Assembly: GCA_027605045.1 (NCBI GenBank)
Contig: JAQFWX010000001.1
Location: 2,294,001 to 2,358,000 of the forward strand
Direction: 5' to 3'
DNA from: Phallus indusiatus
Taxonomy: Eukaryota > Basidiomycota > Agaricomycetes > Phallales > Phallaceae
Length of the DNA stretch: 64,000 nt
The translations under genes were made by a program, and so were the position numbers. How positions within the stretch are numbered: the first letter of the stretch is position 1; each line of letters opens with the position of its first letter. This document shows, piece after piece, positions 35,609 through 48,099 of this stretch. The notes below the pieces were generated by a model that worked only from the letters and a program-made list of their open reading frames with translations, did no database searches and was not told where the DNA came from.

Positions 35609-36293
35609 TGAGGACACTTGAGCATGGTGACTGGTGATGGTGAGTGCAACGGGCACATGCTGAACTTCGGCGCCCACGAGTGGTGCCGTCACTAACCACT
35701 GCCGTGCCGTGCCGGCATCTCTTGCAGACCGTGTTTACTTCGATCTCTTTCTATTTTCCCGTTTTTTCCGCTATTTATTTATTAATTTTTCATGGATTTT
35801 TATGATTGGGTTTTTAGAGAATGATTATCACTTGTTGACGTTGACGGTTTGTGTACTTTCTCGGGTCTCCTCTGATTCACAGTTGGTCCTTCGCGGAATA
35901 AACGTACTGCCACTCAAATATTTAACTTAGATTTGGGCTCAGGATAATTAATTGTTTTCGCGCAAGCTCTAAAAAAAAATTCTCGTCCAGCCCATCAGCG
36001 CAAGCTTAAGCCAGCTGCCAGCTGACTGCGGCATCACAGCTAGAAGCTGAAGACCAAGTAGGGACAGCGATTGTGGCTATGCGCAATTTATGTCGAAAAT
36101 CAAATGGCATTAGAATTTTGATCAGATCAAGGGTAAATCATTGCACATTGACAAGTATTAGTTTCTCAGGCTTATTTCGTTTTCAACAATGCCGTGTCGC
36201 GGGTAACAATAATATTACTTCGTTCAACGATACAGAAAAGAAGCACTACTTTAGGTCTATATCTAGTCCAGCACGCAAGAAGCGACGATTATC

Positions 36294-38037
36294 TTAAGCC
36301 GACTCTTCGCGTCTAGCTTCGACATCCGGAGATCTCACTGGCAGGAGTTCGAGATCGCCGCCAGCTCCTTCCATGACTATAGTATTTTCGTGATCGCTCA
36401 TTTCCACCATAATAGATTGGTGCATATAATCCACCACACTTTGAAATTGAAGGCTCGATAATGTTATATTCGCGGCTTGGATTACTGTTGAATTCCGTTG
36501 ACGAAGATCCAAAGTAAAGCCCGCGAGTAGGATAGCCGATAAACTAATATAGTCTGGAGATGAATACGGTGAACGTTGAAATAAGAAGGTAGACCATACC
36601 TTCTTACGAAGCCGCTCAGGATAAATATTACCCCCTGATGTGAATTTGAGACTGCACTACTGATGCTATATTATGAAAAAAAAAAGAGTGTACTCACACT
36701 CTCTAATCCGATCTATGGAATAAAATCAAATCTTATACAAAACAGAATAAGCATCAATTTACTATGTCAAAGATTGTAAGAGTGCAACTGAAACAAATAA
36801 CAAAACTATTTTGAAGAGGCGACATCAGGCATTGACAAAAGGATATCAACTTGAGTATTGTTCAAACCCACCAAAACCGTGATAGAACTGCAATCCCCAT
36901 TAAAGCAACTTTTTCAAAAGTATGATTGAAGCTTACTCTGTCTACGGATTACAGAAACAAGGTCGTTGTTGTTTCGAATGCCAACTTCGCCCTTCAGCTT
37001 CCACGTAGCCCAAACGTTCCATAAACAAACACCAATGACACCCAATTCCAATAGAACGACTGAGACGTTCCATAAAAAGTCTATCAGGTTAAGTCCAGCT
37101 AGATCACATCATAATCAAAACATCATAAAGTGAGCGCGCTTTCGTCGGGAATTTACCATTAGTACTAGAAAAAAGTCAAGGTTCACATTGTCAATAACGT
37201 GACTTGAAATAACAGACGTTGATGAAATACATCCACTCATTATTACAGAGGCTAAGCAAGGCAAAGGATGAAGCAAACCAATAGTATCGTATTAGAAACA
37301 GAACCCTCACCATAAATGTTTATAATGAAACCTCCCCCCAGAATGGAGATCAAAGTTCCAACTATGACCTTATTCCCTTGGCACAGGGCATATGCTCGAA
37401 CAATAGATAAACCTGATTCATAAATGTAAAAACGGATTTTCCAGTTAGGTCATATTGCACTAACCATGGATACCAACATCTGCCATCAAAGCCACAGCAT
37501 TACCTATGTTAGCCAGGTCTTCACAAAAGCTTTTGTTTCTTTGAGATTCCTTTTCGGAAATAATAATGATGTCTTGTTACCTTGAGGCAACAGGCTGCAG
37601 GGAAGGAATGTTCAATGAAGTTGTTTGGACAATAGAGTAAACTGATGTGGCTTATCACCTCAAAATTCAACCAACACTGAATTACTTGGGAGATTAGCAT
37701 TCCATATCTCGTGATCACGTAAAGTAAAGTCGAAATAGTGAACGGTTTGGGCGATTTCCACATATACCTCGCTTCTCGTGGTATATTCAACATTGTATCG
37801 TAAACAAAAAGTACTGGAGTATCACTTTTTATCAATTAACCGTTCATTGGCAGTTTTTCAGATATGGGATAAATCACCGAGAGGGCTCAAACTGCAAAGT
37901 TCGGTGACATAACTAATATTATTCATGGGTCAAAGATTAGTAAACACTGAACCTCCTACGATGACTCACTTCAAATATGCGTTCTGGATTAAAACGTCGA
38001 TATCGTTACTAGTCGCATTGATGCTATTGTTGTTCAT
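36294..38037 (-). CDS. DUF6533 multi-pass membrane protein, copy F
   Basis: Inverted relative to copies A-C and close to them in sequence. Start MNNNSINATSNDIDVLIQ at 38037; core VLFVYDTMLNIPREARYMW; tail VVDYMHQSIMVEMSDHEN and end REESA. Exon 4 is 14 bases and exon 8 is 8 bases. The exon before the last intron uses the CACATCAG acceptor as in A-C although nine bases upstream of it are deleted, which falls in the intron. All junctions stay in phase. About 332 residues expected. Confidence 0.82.
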
Positions 38038-40450
38038 TTTCGAAAATGAGGGATGAAACTACAGATGTATCAAATACTTGGGGGGCAGGATGAATGGAAT
38101 AGAATATTTTGTACTTTCAAGTTTGACAGACTGGTTCGTTAAATATTAGCAATTTCAATCATTTATCTGGGCCTTGTTCTCAGAATAAAACCCAGATCAA
38201 TAATCAACGACGACCCCGGCTTCTGACTAGTGCCAGTTTGACAATACGCAACTTCGACGTGTCCGCTGATTTTCCTTCCAATTGTCATTGCCTTGGTCTG
38301 AGAATAAGGAAAAAGAAACCACTGCAATCTTGTATCAGTTGACTACGAATTTATTCATATACATGGTGCATATACCCGGTGAGGAGTCGGACACTAATTG
38401 TTAGAGATTTTTTCCAAGGAACAATAACCGGACGCCATATGCCAAATGTGTAGATGGTATTGTGTACAGCTGACTTCGAAGTAATAAATACTAGAACCCG
38501 ATTATATAGTCACTGTGCGTCCGTTGCACGTCAAAAAAGAATATATACTTTATGTATTATATTTACTTCCGGCGTCGGATGGGGCGCGGCGTTATCTAAA
38601 CAACAAGGTGGAAACGGATTAGAATCAACAGAGGGACTAGAAATGAACTTGCCACTTTACGACCCATTGTGCTATGACATGATTTTGAGGCGACTAATCG
38701 GGTCAAGTCTTGGAATAGGAAGATTGATCTTGTCACTGAATTTTTCCCATGTATTGAAATCAAATAAATCTAGTAAATAATTTTGTTCCGTTTTTAAGTG
38801 GAATTCCCAGAGAATTACGCTGATGAAGACCTATTATAATAGAATGAATTGACTAGTGAGTTACCTTTAAAGGTGTGCGTAAAGCATTTCTTCTCGGTGA
38901 GAAAACATGCGTTACCTCTTATGATCCTATATATTATGCCTATGATTCCCAGTAAAACGCAAGGCCCTCGGCCTTGCACTTAGTTAGACTGACAGGGCAT
39001 GGCTGATTCTCGCCAAACCTGACAGTCCGAAGCTCCACCAAAAAAAAAAAAAAAAAAAAAATGGCTGAAAAGCTTGCGATCGGAGATGAAAAGAATGTGC
39101 GCTTCAATAAATACCTATTTATGTTAGGGTATATCTTTAAAACCAATGATGGAAAAACAATGACAAACTTGGTTTCCAGAGACTAAAATGAGACGTCGAT
39201 AACAAGACTTTCCGATGTTCAGGCCATTATACTCGTAATTGACTTAATAAAATCCGTTATTGAAAAGACGCGACTCGATACATGTTTCGTTTGAAGACTT
39301 TGTAACAAATGCCATTATTATAATGAATTATATAAAGCGGTGTATCTCTGTTGCGTCGAAGATAAGTGTTGAAAATAACCCTCTTGTAAAGAATAGGAAT
39401 CTGAGAGATCCAGTGCGTATACTCAAATAATCAACAGCCTTAAAAATCCATGTAAGAGCATGCACAGATTGCGCACTGAACCACACTAACCTTGAACACC
39501 AGTTTACCCCATGATAGACGCAATAGACGTCGCATGGTTCAATCCGTCGTATGAATTTCTGCACTTGTTACAGTTTGAGGATCTTTAGATATCGCTTTAT
39601 CTGCCTACCTGCAGGAAAGGAAAAAGTAAAGCTGTTCACATATTCATTTGAGAAAACGAATCGGCTTACTTCATAACGAGTGCATAGAATGAACTATTAT
39701 GAGAGGCTCGGCGGCAGACAGCGGAAAGGACAAGAAGGGCTTTGCAAATGTTGGCCATAATTGGTTGGACCGATGCCAGAGGATAGGGGAGACACGACTG
39801 AATAGGTCTAACTCAGCCACTCATCCGCTATTGTACTAGTAGCTGAACCGCAAAGTCTGCAAAGTCTGCGCTATCTTCAATCCATTAGAAAGTGAGCAAA
39901 CGGGCCTAAAACCAATAACTTTTAGTTGAATATTTAATAGTTTTAAAAAGCTTACAGAACCTCTGACCGTGACATGATGCTGGCAAAGTGGTAGACAATG
40001 ATGCTACGAAGGACCGAGGGCAGAGAACTGTCTGGAGCACGGGGTCTCCAAATACTGTCTTGAACAGAATCCAAAAATAATCAACCGATGCATCAAACCG
40101 CTGCATGGAAGGCACAAAATTATAATCAACCCGGTATTAGGTGCACCGTTGTGCACATTCACATGGCTCTACAGCGCATGATAGTGTCCATGATTACCCA
40201 CACAGGTGAACGGTCTTTTGCGCGACGGGGCAGTCCCTCAAATCGATCTCGTCACGGAAGATGATGCAGATGGCGGAAATCCCGGAGATTGTACATGTCA
40301 ATCGTGTCAATGCATGGGTTTCAAGCGAACATGTCTGAGGATGTCGTCTGATGTGATGTCGCTCGAGGTCGCCAACTGCAGATTCAAACTCAGATGCTCC
40401 GGATGTTCTCCCATTAAACAAACACCTTGTCGATGAGTCGATGATTCCAC
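38038..40450 (-). repeat. 5' flank of copy F with the distal flank of a further unit
   Basis: Reverse complement of the unit 1 and 2 layout: the TGATGAATTTC block near 39550 mirrors 5440-5460, and 40240-40440 mirrors the CAAGCGACATC region at 9660-9760 and 14440-14560. The order shows that an inverted neighbouring unit once ended here. No coding gene is supported until the APH-like gene at 40.57 kb. Confidence 0.65.
38861..39061 (+). mobile_element. Poly-A-tailed SINE-like insertion in the flank of copy F
   Basis: Units 1-3 read straight from the AGTGAGT/AATTGGT side into ATGGCTGAA, while here about 200 bases intervene, ending in CTCCACC followed by 22 A (39040-39061). The element contains a GC-rich hairpin AAGGCCCTCGGCCTT. 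The CTCCAC-A(n) end resembles the CTCCAC-A(n) end of the fragment in unit 3, so both may belong to one non-autonomous family. No clear target duplication seen. Confidence 0.5.
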
Positions 40451-40573
40451 TCAGTCTGCATCGACTCTGACTTACTTATTAACGCAGGTATGTCTAGAAC
40501 TTGAACGCCTCTTATTGTCCATATTCCTCATAACGTTTTTACTTCTATGACTAGGCCACTTCAACTTCGAGAA

Positions 40574-41593
40574 ATGTCTCAGTCTATCGACTTTACCGCC
40601 CTCGAACCCGACATTGTCGCTGCTGCCACCACCCACGAGAAGGCCAATAAACACCTTCGTGACTACGGCTGGTTTTCGTACCAAAACTACTTCATCAAAT
40701 TTGGGGACATCTCATCCATTCTCTCCGAGGTAGAGACTCAAAAGCATGTGGCTCAGCTTGCCGCGCTCGACCCGCGAGCACCGCACATTGCCAAAGTCTA
40801 TCACGTCTTTGTCTGCGAGAAGACGTTAACGGCGTACGCCATCATGGAGCATATCACGCTGGTTCCCACTTCGTTTGATAATCTTGTCATCAAGGTTGCC
40901 GAAGCGGTTTCCTGGATGCACCGTGTCCCGGCTCCCGAGGGCCTCGTATTCGGGCCCCTGGGATCAGCCCCTGCCAGCCACCCTCTCTTCCCGGACGGCG
41001 TTGCATATTCCGGAATTAAGAGCCTCGAAGCACTTGAGCGGTACTTCAACGCGGTTCGTCCTCTTCCTCGTCGACTCAGACACTGCCTAACCGTTGGCGC
41101 TAACCTTTTCTTCCGCACCAACTGGCATTGTGCTTTTCTAGGCGGTCACTGTATACGCCAGAAGACGTTTCAAAGTCCTGCAAAACATCAGCTTCGTCAA
41201 TGAACCACTGGTGCTTACCCAGTCCGACATGCACCCGAGCAATTTTGGTGTCGACACGGATGGGCGATCGGTTCTTCTTGACTTTGGTGAAATAGGCTGG
41301 CTGCCAGAGTCCTTCGTCTTTCACACCCTATTGTCCTCGTATTTTGCACAACAAGTTGCGGCTCAAATATACGACTCTCAGAAGTACAATGATTTGGCCG
41401 CGTTGCCCAATCTAGTTTCGATGCGCACGGTGGGACACATCACGAAACGAGCGTCTCCGCCAAACTTGGGTACGTGGGTATAGGAGTTTACTGGTGCTTG
41501 TACTAATAGTGAATTTACATAGGCCTGGATGACGACTGCTATCCCAGGCGTAGAGATGGAGATCTCTTGCCAGTCGCGACGATCGTGAATTGA
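40574..41593 (+). CDS. Aminoglycoside-phosphotransferase-like (APH/protein-kinase fold) protein
   Basis: Three exons: 40574-41053, 41142-41469, 41523-41593; 292 residues from the MSQSIDF start. An in-frame ATG nine codons earlier (40547, MTRPLQLRE) is the alternative start. The catalytic loop reads SDMHPSNFGVD (about residues 187-197), with the Asp and Asn expected in APH-type kinases, followed by the metal-binding LLDFGEIGWLPE (Asp near 207). The N-terminal half holds conserved AAATTHEKANKHL and YGWFSYQNYFIKFGD motifs. Such proteins are common and multiplied in Agaricomycetes; their substrates are unknown to me, and drug resistance should not be inferred. The gene is single copy here, wedged between duplication units F and G. 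Confidence 0.8.
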
Positions 41594-41809
41594 CGAGACT
41601 CTGAGCCCAGTTTTCTTCATTTCTATTGAGCTTCTTCTCTAATGAATTAAATGCTGTATCAGATGTCTTGAGTGGGAGCTAACCTCGTCCCGAATGTACC
41701 ACGTCCCTCGCAGCGAAACCTTTCACGCTGCCACACAGCCTGGCAGTATACCGTCATATAGACACAGGCAGCTTTGTTGGATGTTGCTTAGCATAGATAA
41801 TACATCTTG

Positions 41810-41990
41810 AGATGCGATATATGAGTTTAAAATTGAAACTGCACCACCATGACGAAGATCATATCGGAAAATTCAATTCCGGTCTATCGAAATAAACATA
41901 CAATAGTAAACAACGGAAACCTGCACAAACTTATTAGACTAAGGATTGTAGAAATGCCACAAACTCGGTACTAATAAAACTCAGAATCAT
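41810..41990 (-). pseudogene. Remnant of a DUF6533 gene (exons 11-13 region)
   Basis: Minus-strand matches to the 3' part of the family appear in the right order: a TAGGTTAACGATTG-like exon 11 end near 41935, a CAATCCGATCTAT-like exon 12 near 41865-41880, and the TTGAGACTGCA-like intron end near 41835. Reading frames are lost. A minus-strand frame at 42000-42326 ending at a GTAAGT donor shares ...KAYEIVQ with a similar frame at 47808-48011, so both remnants carry the same foreign upstream segment. Confidence 0.5.
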
Positions 41991-42439
41991 CTTCGTTGAT
42001 CATGCGCTCTGGAGAAGATAAAGCAACAATGGACACTTACCTCTCAATTTATCATACTTTCCGAAGCCAACTTGGACAATTTCATAGGCTTTCAATATAG
42101 TTATTCGGAAAATTTGAGGGGTGTCTAGACCGGTATTGGTAATAATAAGTGTTGATGTCTCTCGAAGCCTTTTTGCAAGCGGCACCTCCTTGGTGTGGAT
42201 GCTACGTGTTTTATAGTTTCCTTTTAACGTTAATTGTGGGGACGAAGCAAGACTTGCGTCCAGTTGGAATACTTTTTTTTTGTAAAATTGAGATGGTCTC
42301 GGGATCTGAATGTTAGGGAACCGCAAAGCATTCTGGCACCTGTTGTATTGAATGAGTCAACGTTGTTTAATTGATCGTAAAAGAAGGGTTCTAGATTTAA
42401 TGATCAATCCATAAGCTATTCAAAGAACTGGTGAGAAGA

Positions 42440-43510
42440 ATCTCAATTGTATTCAAAAAAATGGTACGCATTGTCTATGTCACGATTGGCACAGACGTTT
42501 TTGCTGACAGGCATTCCGGACTCGAGTCCCTCCAGTCACAACACTGATCTTCGCAGCAATTATCAAGCCAGTATCACTCATCGCAGCGATCACTAGTAGA
42601 TAGAACGAACTATTGCGAGAAATTCGACAACGGACAGCCGGGAGCATTGAAGCTCAAGCTCATGTTCGGACCGTAAATCATACTGCCGCGTTTTGCAAAC
42701 GTCGTCTGAAAAAACGTCCAAGTGGCGTAGCGCTGGCATGAAAATAACTGGACGAGAAGTGGTGTATCATCGACTAGTACCAGAAGACATCAAGGTCGTA
42801 CTCACTACAATGCGCGAAGGCGTAGGCTTTTCACATGCACACTTGGGATCACTGGCCCCAGTCCGCCGCCCACCATCCACCGTCCAAAAATACCCAGTTC
42901 TTCTTATTCTTCACACGCGCAGCTCATACAATCTAGCCAAAAGCAAGGAGACGAATGTCGGGCGAGGTTTTCTAAACTTCATCATGCTTACAAGACTTTT
43001 TTTTGAGACTCATGATCAGCAGTGGCGAACATTAGGGCGTCTGAGTTTGAATTTGCAGTTCCGCGGAATTTCTTTTCCGCTAACCCGAATGCGCAGTGTT
43101 CGACCTCTGGGACCGGCTCACTGACACTGTAGACCTAGGACGGAGGAAAGCTGAGGAAACTGCCCACCCCCACAATCTTCTGTTTTTTCTGCAGTCTGTT
43201 TGCCGGGATTAAGAATGAAATTTGGTGACACGCACAGAAAGGATGAGAGAACTTTGTAGGATGATGGGTAGTCAATATACAAAAATATTGAATAATAATA
43301 TGTATATGATGGCGGTGTTAGTGCATTTTTCTCGAATACTGTTTTCGCGATGATACTTACAATACAAACCCTAGGCCTATTATACTGCCTCTCATTTTCT
43401 ACGATAAATACAACGCGAACGATGTGAACGAACGACAAGATGATTAGGTGGGATACCTGCTCCACAAGGAGCTTTTTGTGCAGTACCATCATGGACGGCG
43501 TTGTCTATTT
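42440..43510 (-). repeat. 3' flank block of copy G (R2 repeat)
   Basis: Matches 48130-49560 in sections: 42456-42800 with 48130-48420, 42840-42960 with 48850-48970, 43020-43100 with 49050-49110, and 43180-43500 with 49190-49530. Also related to 34.4-35.2 and 57.9-59.1 kb. Open frames here (143 and 124 codons) are not conserved as frames in the other copies. 43511-44037 holds no gene. Confidence 0.6.
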
Positions 43511-44037
43511 TGCGCCTTTTACATACGTCTCATTCCAGTTCGTCGTCCAACTCTTTTTCAAATTTGTGGAAAAATTTTTAACCCTTGTATTTTTAGAACA
43601 ATACAGCGCTTTCAGTTCCTCTCAGCATTTTTTTCTGTAGTTCCGACGCGCGAGAGCTTTAGGTATTTGCTTCATGGTGGACTCGTTCCGAGGGGTTGCA
43701 TCCAAGCTTCAATCATTTCAGAGTAAAAATAAATATTCCGTTTGAAAAATGAATCCGCTGTTTAGCTGCGTTCAGTCAAAATCTGTCACCCTCCAAGTCT
43801 TTCAACTGTGTAGATCCTAGCAGCCAGCTCTCCAAGGCTTGTCAGACTCCGGGAATGGCCGTTGGAACATTATTTGGGTAGGCCACTGCACTTCAACTTT
43901 ATTGGTAGGCTCTGTTACGCGGACACCGATGATATTACTTCGACGAAAAGTAAAAGACATGTGTTTATACCAAGTCAATTAGTTCTAAACAGTATATTGT
44001 TTGACTGTCCAGCATGCCAGAAACGAGCCAGATTATC

Positions 44038-45758
44038 CTAAGTCGACTCTTCAGGTCCTATTTCTACGTCGGGAAATCCTATTGGCAAGAGATCATAGTT
44101 ATCACCATCTTCCATGGCTATAGCATTTTCATGATCACTCATTTCAACCATAATGGATTGATGCATATAGTCCACCACGCTTCGAAAGTGAAGAGTCGGT
44201 AATGTCACATTGCTGGCTTGAATTACTGCCGAATTGTGTTGACGAAGATCCAAAGTGAAATTGGCGATTAAGATCGCCGTTAAACTATAATCTGAAGAGG
44301 AGTAAAATGACCTTGAGATGGACAGATGGACCCACCTTTGTTGGAAAGTGCCTAGGACAGATGCTACATTCTAATGGGGTGTAAGTCCCTACTAGCCCGG
44401 GGACCGAATTTTGAGACGGTGTACTCACAGTATTTAATCCGATCTATGGAATAAATTAAAATTTTTCAGGAAGAATAACTAGAATTTGCATATATTTACT
44501 AGGTCAATGATTGCGAGAGCGCTGGCGAAGAAAATCCCAAAGCTTTCGGAAAGACGACATGATATTTGACGAATGTGAATTAGAGTTGTTTCAAACCTAC
44601 CAAAACTGTGATAGAACTACAGTCCCTATTTAAATTGGGCTGCACAGGAGGTATGATCAAAACCCACCTTGTCTACGTATCAAAGAAACAAGGTCATTGT
44701 GGTTTCGAATGCCAGTTTCGCCCTTCAACTTCCAAGCATCCCAAACGTTCCATAAACAGACACCGAAGACAAAAGATTCCCTCAAAACGAGTAATATATT
44801 TGCCACGGAGGATATCAAATGAAATTTAGCTAGATCATTGTTAGTATGTTATCATGTGACCACATTTTCTCCAAATTCACCTCCAGGACTAAAAGCATAT
44901 CTGTGAGACAAGCTTCAAATTCAAATAATTTGAAAACTTATTACGGACCTTGATCGATAACATCCAACAAGTATGGCAATGGCTAAATGAGCAAGAAAAA
45001 AAAAATGAATGACCCATAGTAATACCATACTAGTAATAATAAATCTCACCATAAAAGCTTGCGATATTATTTCCTATTGTAAGGAAGATCAAGATCCAAA
45101 GTATGACCTTATTCCCTTGACACAGCGCATATACTCGAATAATCACTGTACCTAATTTATGTCACGAATGTAAAATCATTTTGTGTATCAAGTTACGTGT
45201 TCCACTAACCTTCAATACCAATATCTTCCACAAAGATCATAACATTCCCTAAACCAGTCAGGCCATTGCAAAGGCTTTTATTCTTTTGAGATTTCATTTT
45301 TTTTTGTGGTAATGATATCTTCTTACCTTCCCGCCTGCATGGAAGAAATGACTGATGAGTTGTCTAGATACGCAAACATTTGACTCACTGGAACGTACAT
45401 TACCCATATGGCAAGTATCAGACTGATTAATATTCCATATCTCGTAAGGGCGTAAAGTAGAGTTGGAATACTGAACGGCTTGGGCGACAACCACATATAT
45501 CTCCCCTCTCGTGGAATATTCAACACTGTAGTATAAAGGACAAGTGCTGAGGTATCACTTTTATCATTCGACTATCAGTTTCATAGATAAATGATAACTC
45601 ACCAAAAGCGCTGACAGTGCTAAGCGCATAAACATAACTAATTTTCTCGGTCAAAATAAAAATTGAATTCCCGGGATGATGACCCACCTCAAATATCCTT
45701 CTTGGACTAAAGCAAGTATCTCACTGCTAGTAACATCAACGCCAGTATTTTTATTCAT
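44038..45758 (-). CDS. DUF6533 multi-pass membrane protein, copy G
   Basis: Start MNKNTGVDVTSSEILALVQE at 45758; first exon 71 bases (six longer than in A). Core ALVLYTTVLNIPREGRYMW; helix exon GVCLWNVWDAWKLKGE; tail VVDYMHQSIMVEMSDHEN, ending in a variant DVEIGPEEST instead of REESA. Exon 4 is 8 bases (GCGGGAAG) and exon 8 is 20 bases (8 or 11 elsewhere), both keeping phase. Exon 13 is 35 bases as in all copies. The most diverged member of the A-type subfamily. No stop found in the reconstructed frame. Confidence 0.78.
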
Positions 45759-47627
45759 TTTCTGAAATGAGAAATAGGGGTGCAGGTGTGTTACCAAGCG
45801 GCTGAGGGGGAAATGAACCAAGCACCTCGATGAGTTGTGAGACAAACTAAGACAGACTGATACGTTAAATATTAGTGAAATGAAGTCAGTCAAGGCCTAA
45901 TTTTTGGGGTTTTCACTTGTCGACCATCGCACAATTGTCATTAAAAAAATCACTGACCAGGGACCACGAGAAGACGGAACCTGGTGCCAATGGTACGAAC
46001 AGTGATTGACAACTGATCTCTCAACTATATCAATACCCAACCGACCTCGACTTCTGATTTAGTTGATGTTTGAAGTTTTTGAATTATGGGAAAATTTGCG
46101 AGAGGTCTGATTGTCACAACACTAGCTGAGAAGCGATAAAAATATTCATGGGAAGATGTTTTTAGCTGAATAAATATGGCCTCGTGCTCTACAGAATTAT
46201 AGCTGCTGGATCTCATATTGATTTATAAACGAGTCTCGGCGCTAACTTCAAATTCTATCGGTCGACAATTCTTTATTAACCGATAAAATATGATAAAATG
46301 TGAAGTTAGCGCCTTGACTTATTTATAAGGCACTTCCGATTTTTGCGACATGTCACCCATGGAGCACACCCAGTGACATGATGCATGAGGTCCTAGAAGT
46401 ACTCCAGAGGTAAATCGGAAACCACCGATTTGAACCCACCAAGTGCCAGTAGGTCGATACTAGGCCTGAGTCTCAATATACTCGACCATGACCGTTGATT
46501 TCCTGGGTCCCCCGGCGAAATTGTTCTTGTCTTTAATTTGAAAATAGTAATAATAGGAACCATCGCAATATTGTGCCTTAAACTCTGAGTGTTATATAAG
46601 AGAGAGGCGCATATACCCGGTAGTCACGGAACTATGAAATTTTGTTGAGACCAGAAAAGCTAAATTGGTACAGGACGAGATTCAAATATAGCATTTGCTA
46701 GTAGTTGCTGTCAATGATTTAAAGCAAGGCGTACCTGAATTATGAATGTAGATGAGCCTGAGAAACAGCTGATACCTTTCATCATAGTTTCCTCTGTCTC
46801 TGTTTGTGGACGTATCTTTGATCTAATTCAATTGCTCTTTACATAACCAGGCCTCAAACACTTTGTATTTTGATTTGAATCGATTGATCACCCGTTCAAT
46901 TTTACAAGGATTAGAGCCGGAATCTGACTCTAAATTGATTCAGAAACATAACCAAACCCGTTGTCCGTGGTTGGGAGCAGCTCAAAACAACTGGTACCGA
47001 ACCACTGTTGTTATGACTTCAGAGAATGCCATTTTGTGCGAGAGCCTGAGAAATAAGCGAGATAAGGGCGCCATTACATCGTCCGGGGGTTGCATCAGTG
47101 TGTTATTGTGTAAATTGTATTTTGTAGGATTGTCTAGTAGACTCAAACTTGTACTCACATGCCGAGTCAGAAAGAGTAAAAGACTTTAAATTATGTGCAT
47201 TTACTCCCGGCATCTTGTCAGGTGTCGTATTAATTATTCAATAGTGAGAATACCAATTCTATTGCATAATCAACAAATTGACCAAAAGTCGATGTCAGTG
47301 TGTCTTGCCGCCCATTGTACTATGACATGAGTCTAAGCTGACTCTTCACATCGAGTTCAGACACCTTGAAATCCTGGGGCGGAGGGATCAATTTCGTCGC
47401 TAAGTCTTCCCTTGTACTTCCCATGTATCAAAATCCAATAGCTGATGTTGTCTCATTCGTAGATTGAATTCCCGGAACATGATAGTACTTGGGATCTACG
47501 AAACGTCAGCGATTAACTTCGATATAAATCTAGGAAGACAACAGTGAAGGACGAAAGGATTGTAAGGTTTCCCTTCCAACAGGCCAAAACGAGACACCGA
47601 TTCAAGGACTGTATAATTTCGGGCTAA
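45759..47627 (-). repeat. 5' flank of copy G
   Basis: Corresponds to the flank of copy I (61.97-63.5 kb) and more loosely of F. The 108-codon frame at 46863-47189 lies in this shared flank; its counterpart at 63230-63430 is not open, so it is not called a gene. Confidence 0.55.
46238..46313. repeat. 76-base inverted-repeat element
   Basis: GGCGCTAACTTCA (46238-46250) is perfectly inverted at 46301-46313, with further inner pairing of CTATCGGT and ACCGATA. It interrupts the copy G flank at a place where the copy I flank has no such sequence. A small MITE or a stable hairpin; no clear target duplication. Confidence 0.65.
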
Positions 47628-47780
47628 CGGGATCCGTGATACATCTGTAATCCCTCATTGAAAAGACTTTGATGAAAGCGTGATTCCAAACATACTTGGT
47701 TTAAATATCGTTCGAGACGAGGTTATTGTTATCTTAAACGCCAGCTTCACGCTTCATTTTTCATGTGCCCTAAACCTTTT
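47628..47780 (-). pseudogene. Remnant of a DUF6533 gene (end of exon 9 and exon 10)
   Basis: On the minus strand the sequence follows the family from the GGTTTGGGCACATG-like region through GAAGCTGGC and AACAACGACCT-like codons to the exon 9 donor, then an ATTACAG acceptor and the small exon 10 (ATGTATCACGG). The frame is broken by stops. It lies between the 5' flank of G and the 3' flank of H. Confidence 0.6.
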
Positions 47781-48099
47781 CAAATCAGTTGATTCGGACG
47801 CTCTCAATTATTTAATACTTCTCCCGACGCCAGCCTGGACGATTTCGTAGGCTTTGAATATAGTTGGCACGGCCCTCGATCTGTCTTGCATTTGGCATCT
47901 ATTTCTGCTTATATGTATACCAAGAGTAGAGCGCATATCCGGTTGGACATGAGCTTTGAGGGGTTGTTCCTGAGAAATCGGAAAAAATGATGGGGTGTCT
48001 GGACACCGCAAATCATTCTGGCACCTATTGTAATTGATAAGTCAACATTGTCCAACTGACCGTGAAAGAAAGGTTTTATAATCAATGATGATCATTTCA

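Noticed and set aside
40574..41593. Reading the APH-like gene as an antibiotic-resistance gene
   Set aside because: Fungal APH-fold proteins are a broad family with diverse, mostly unknown substrates; nothing here points to drug modification.
42693..43124. 143-codon frame in the 3' flank of copy G
   Set aside because: The same block in the flanks of F, H and I does not keep the frame open.
46863..47189. 108-codon frame in the 5' flank of copy G
   Set aside because: The homologous part of the copy I flank at 63.2-63.4 kb is not open; treated as repeat DNA.
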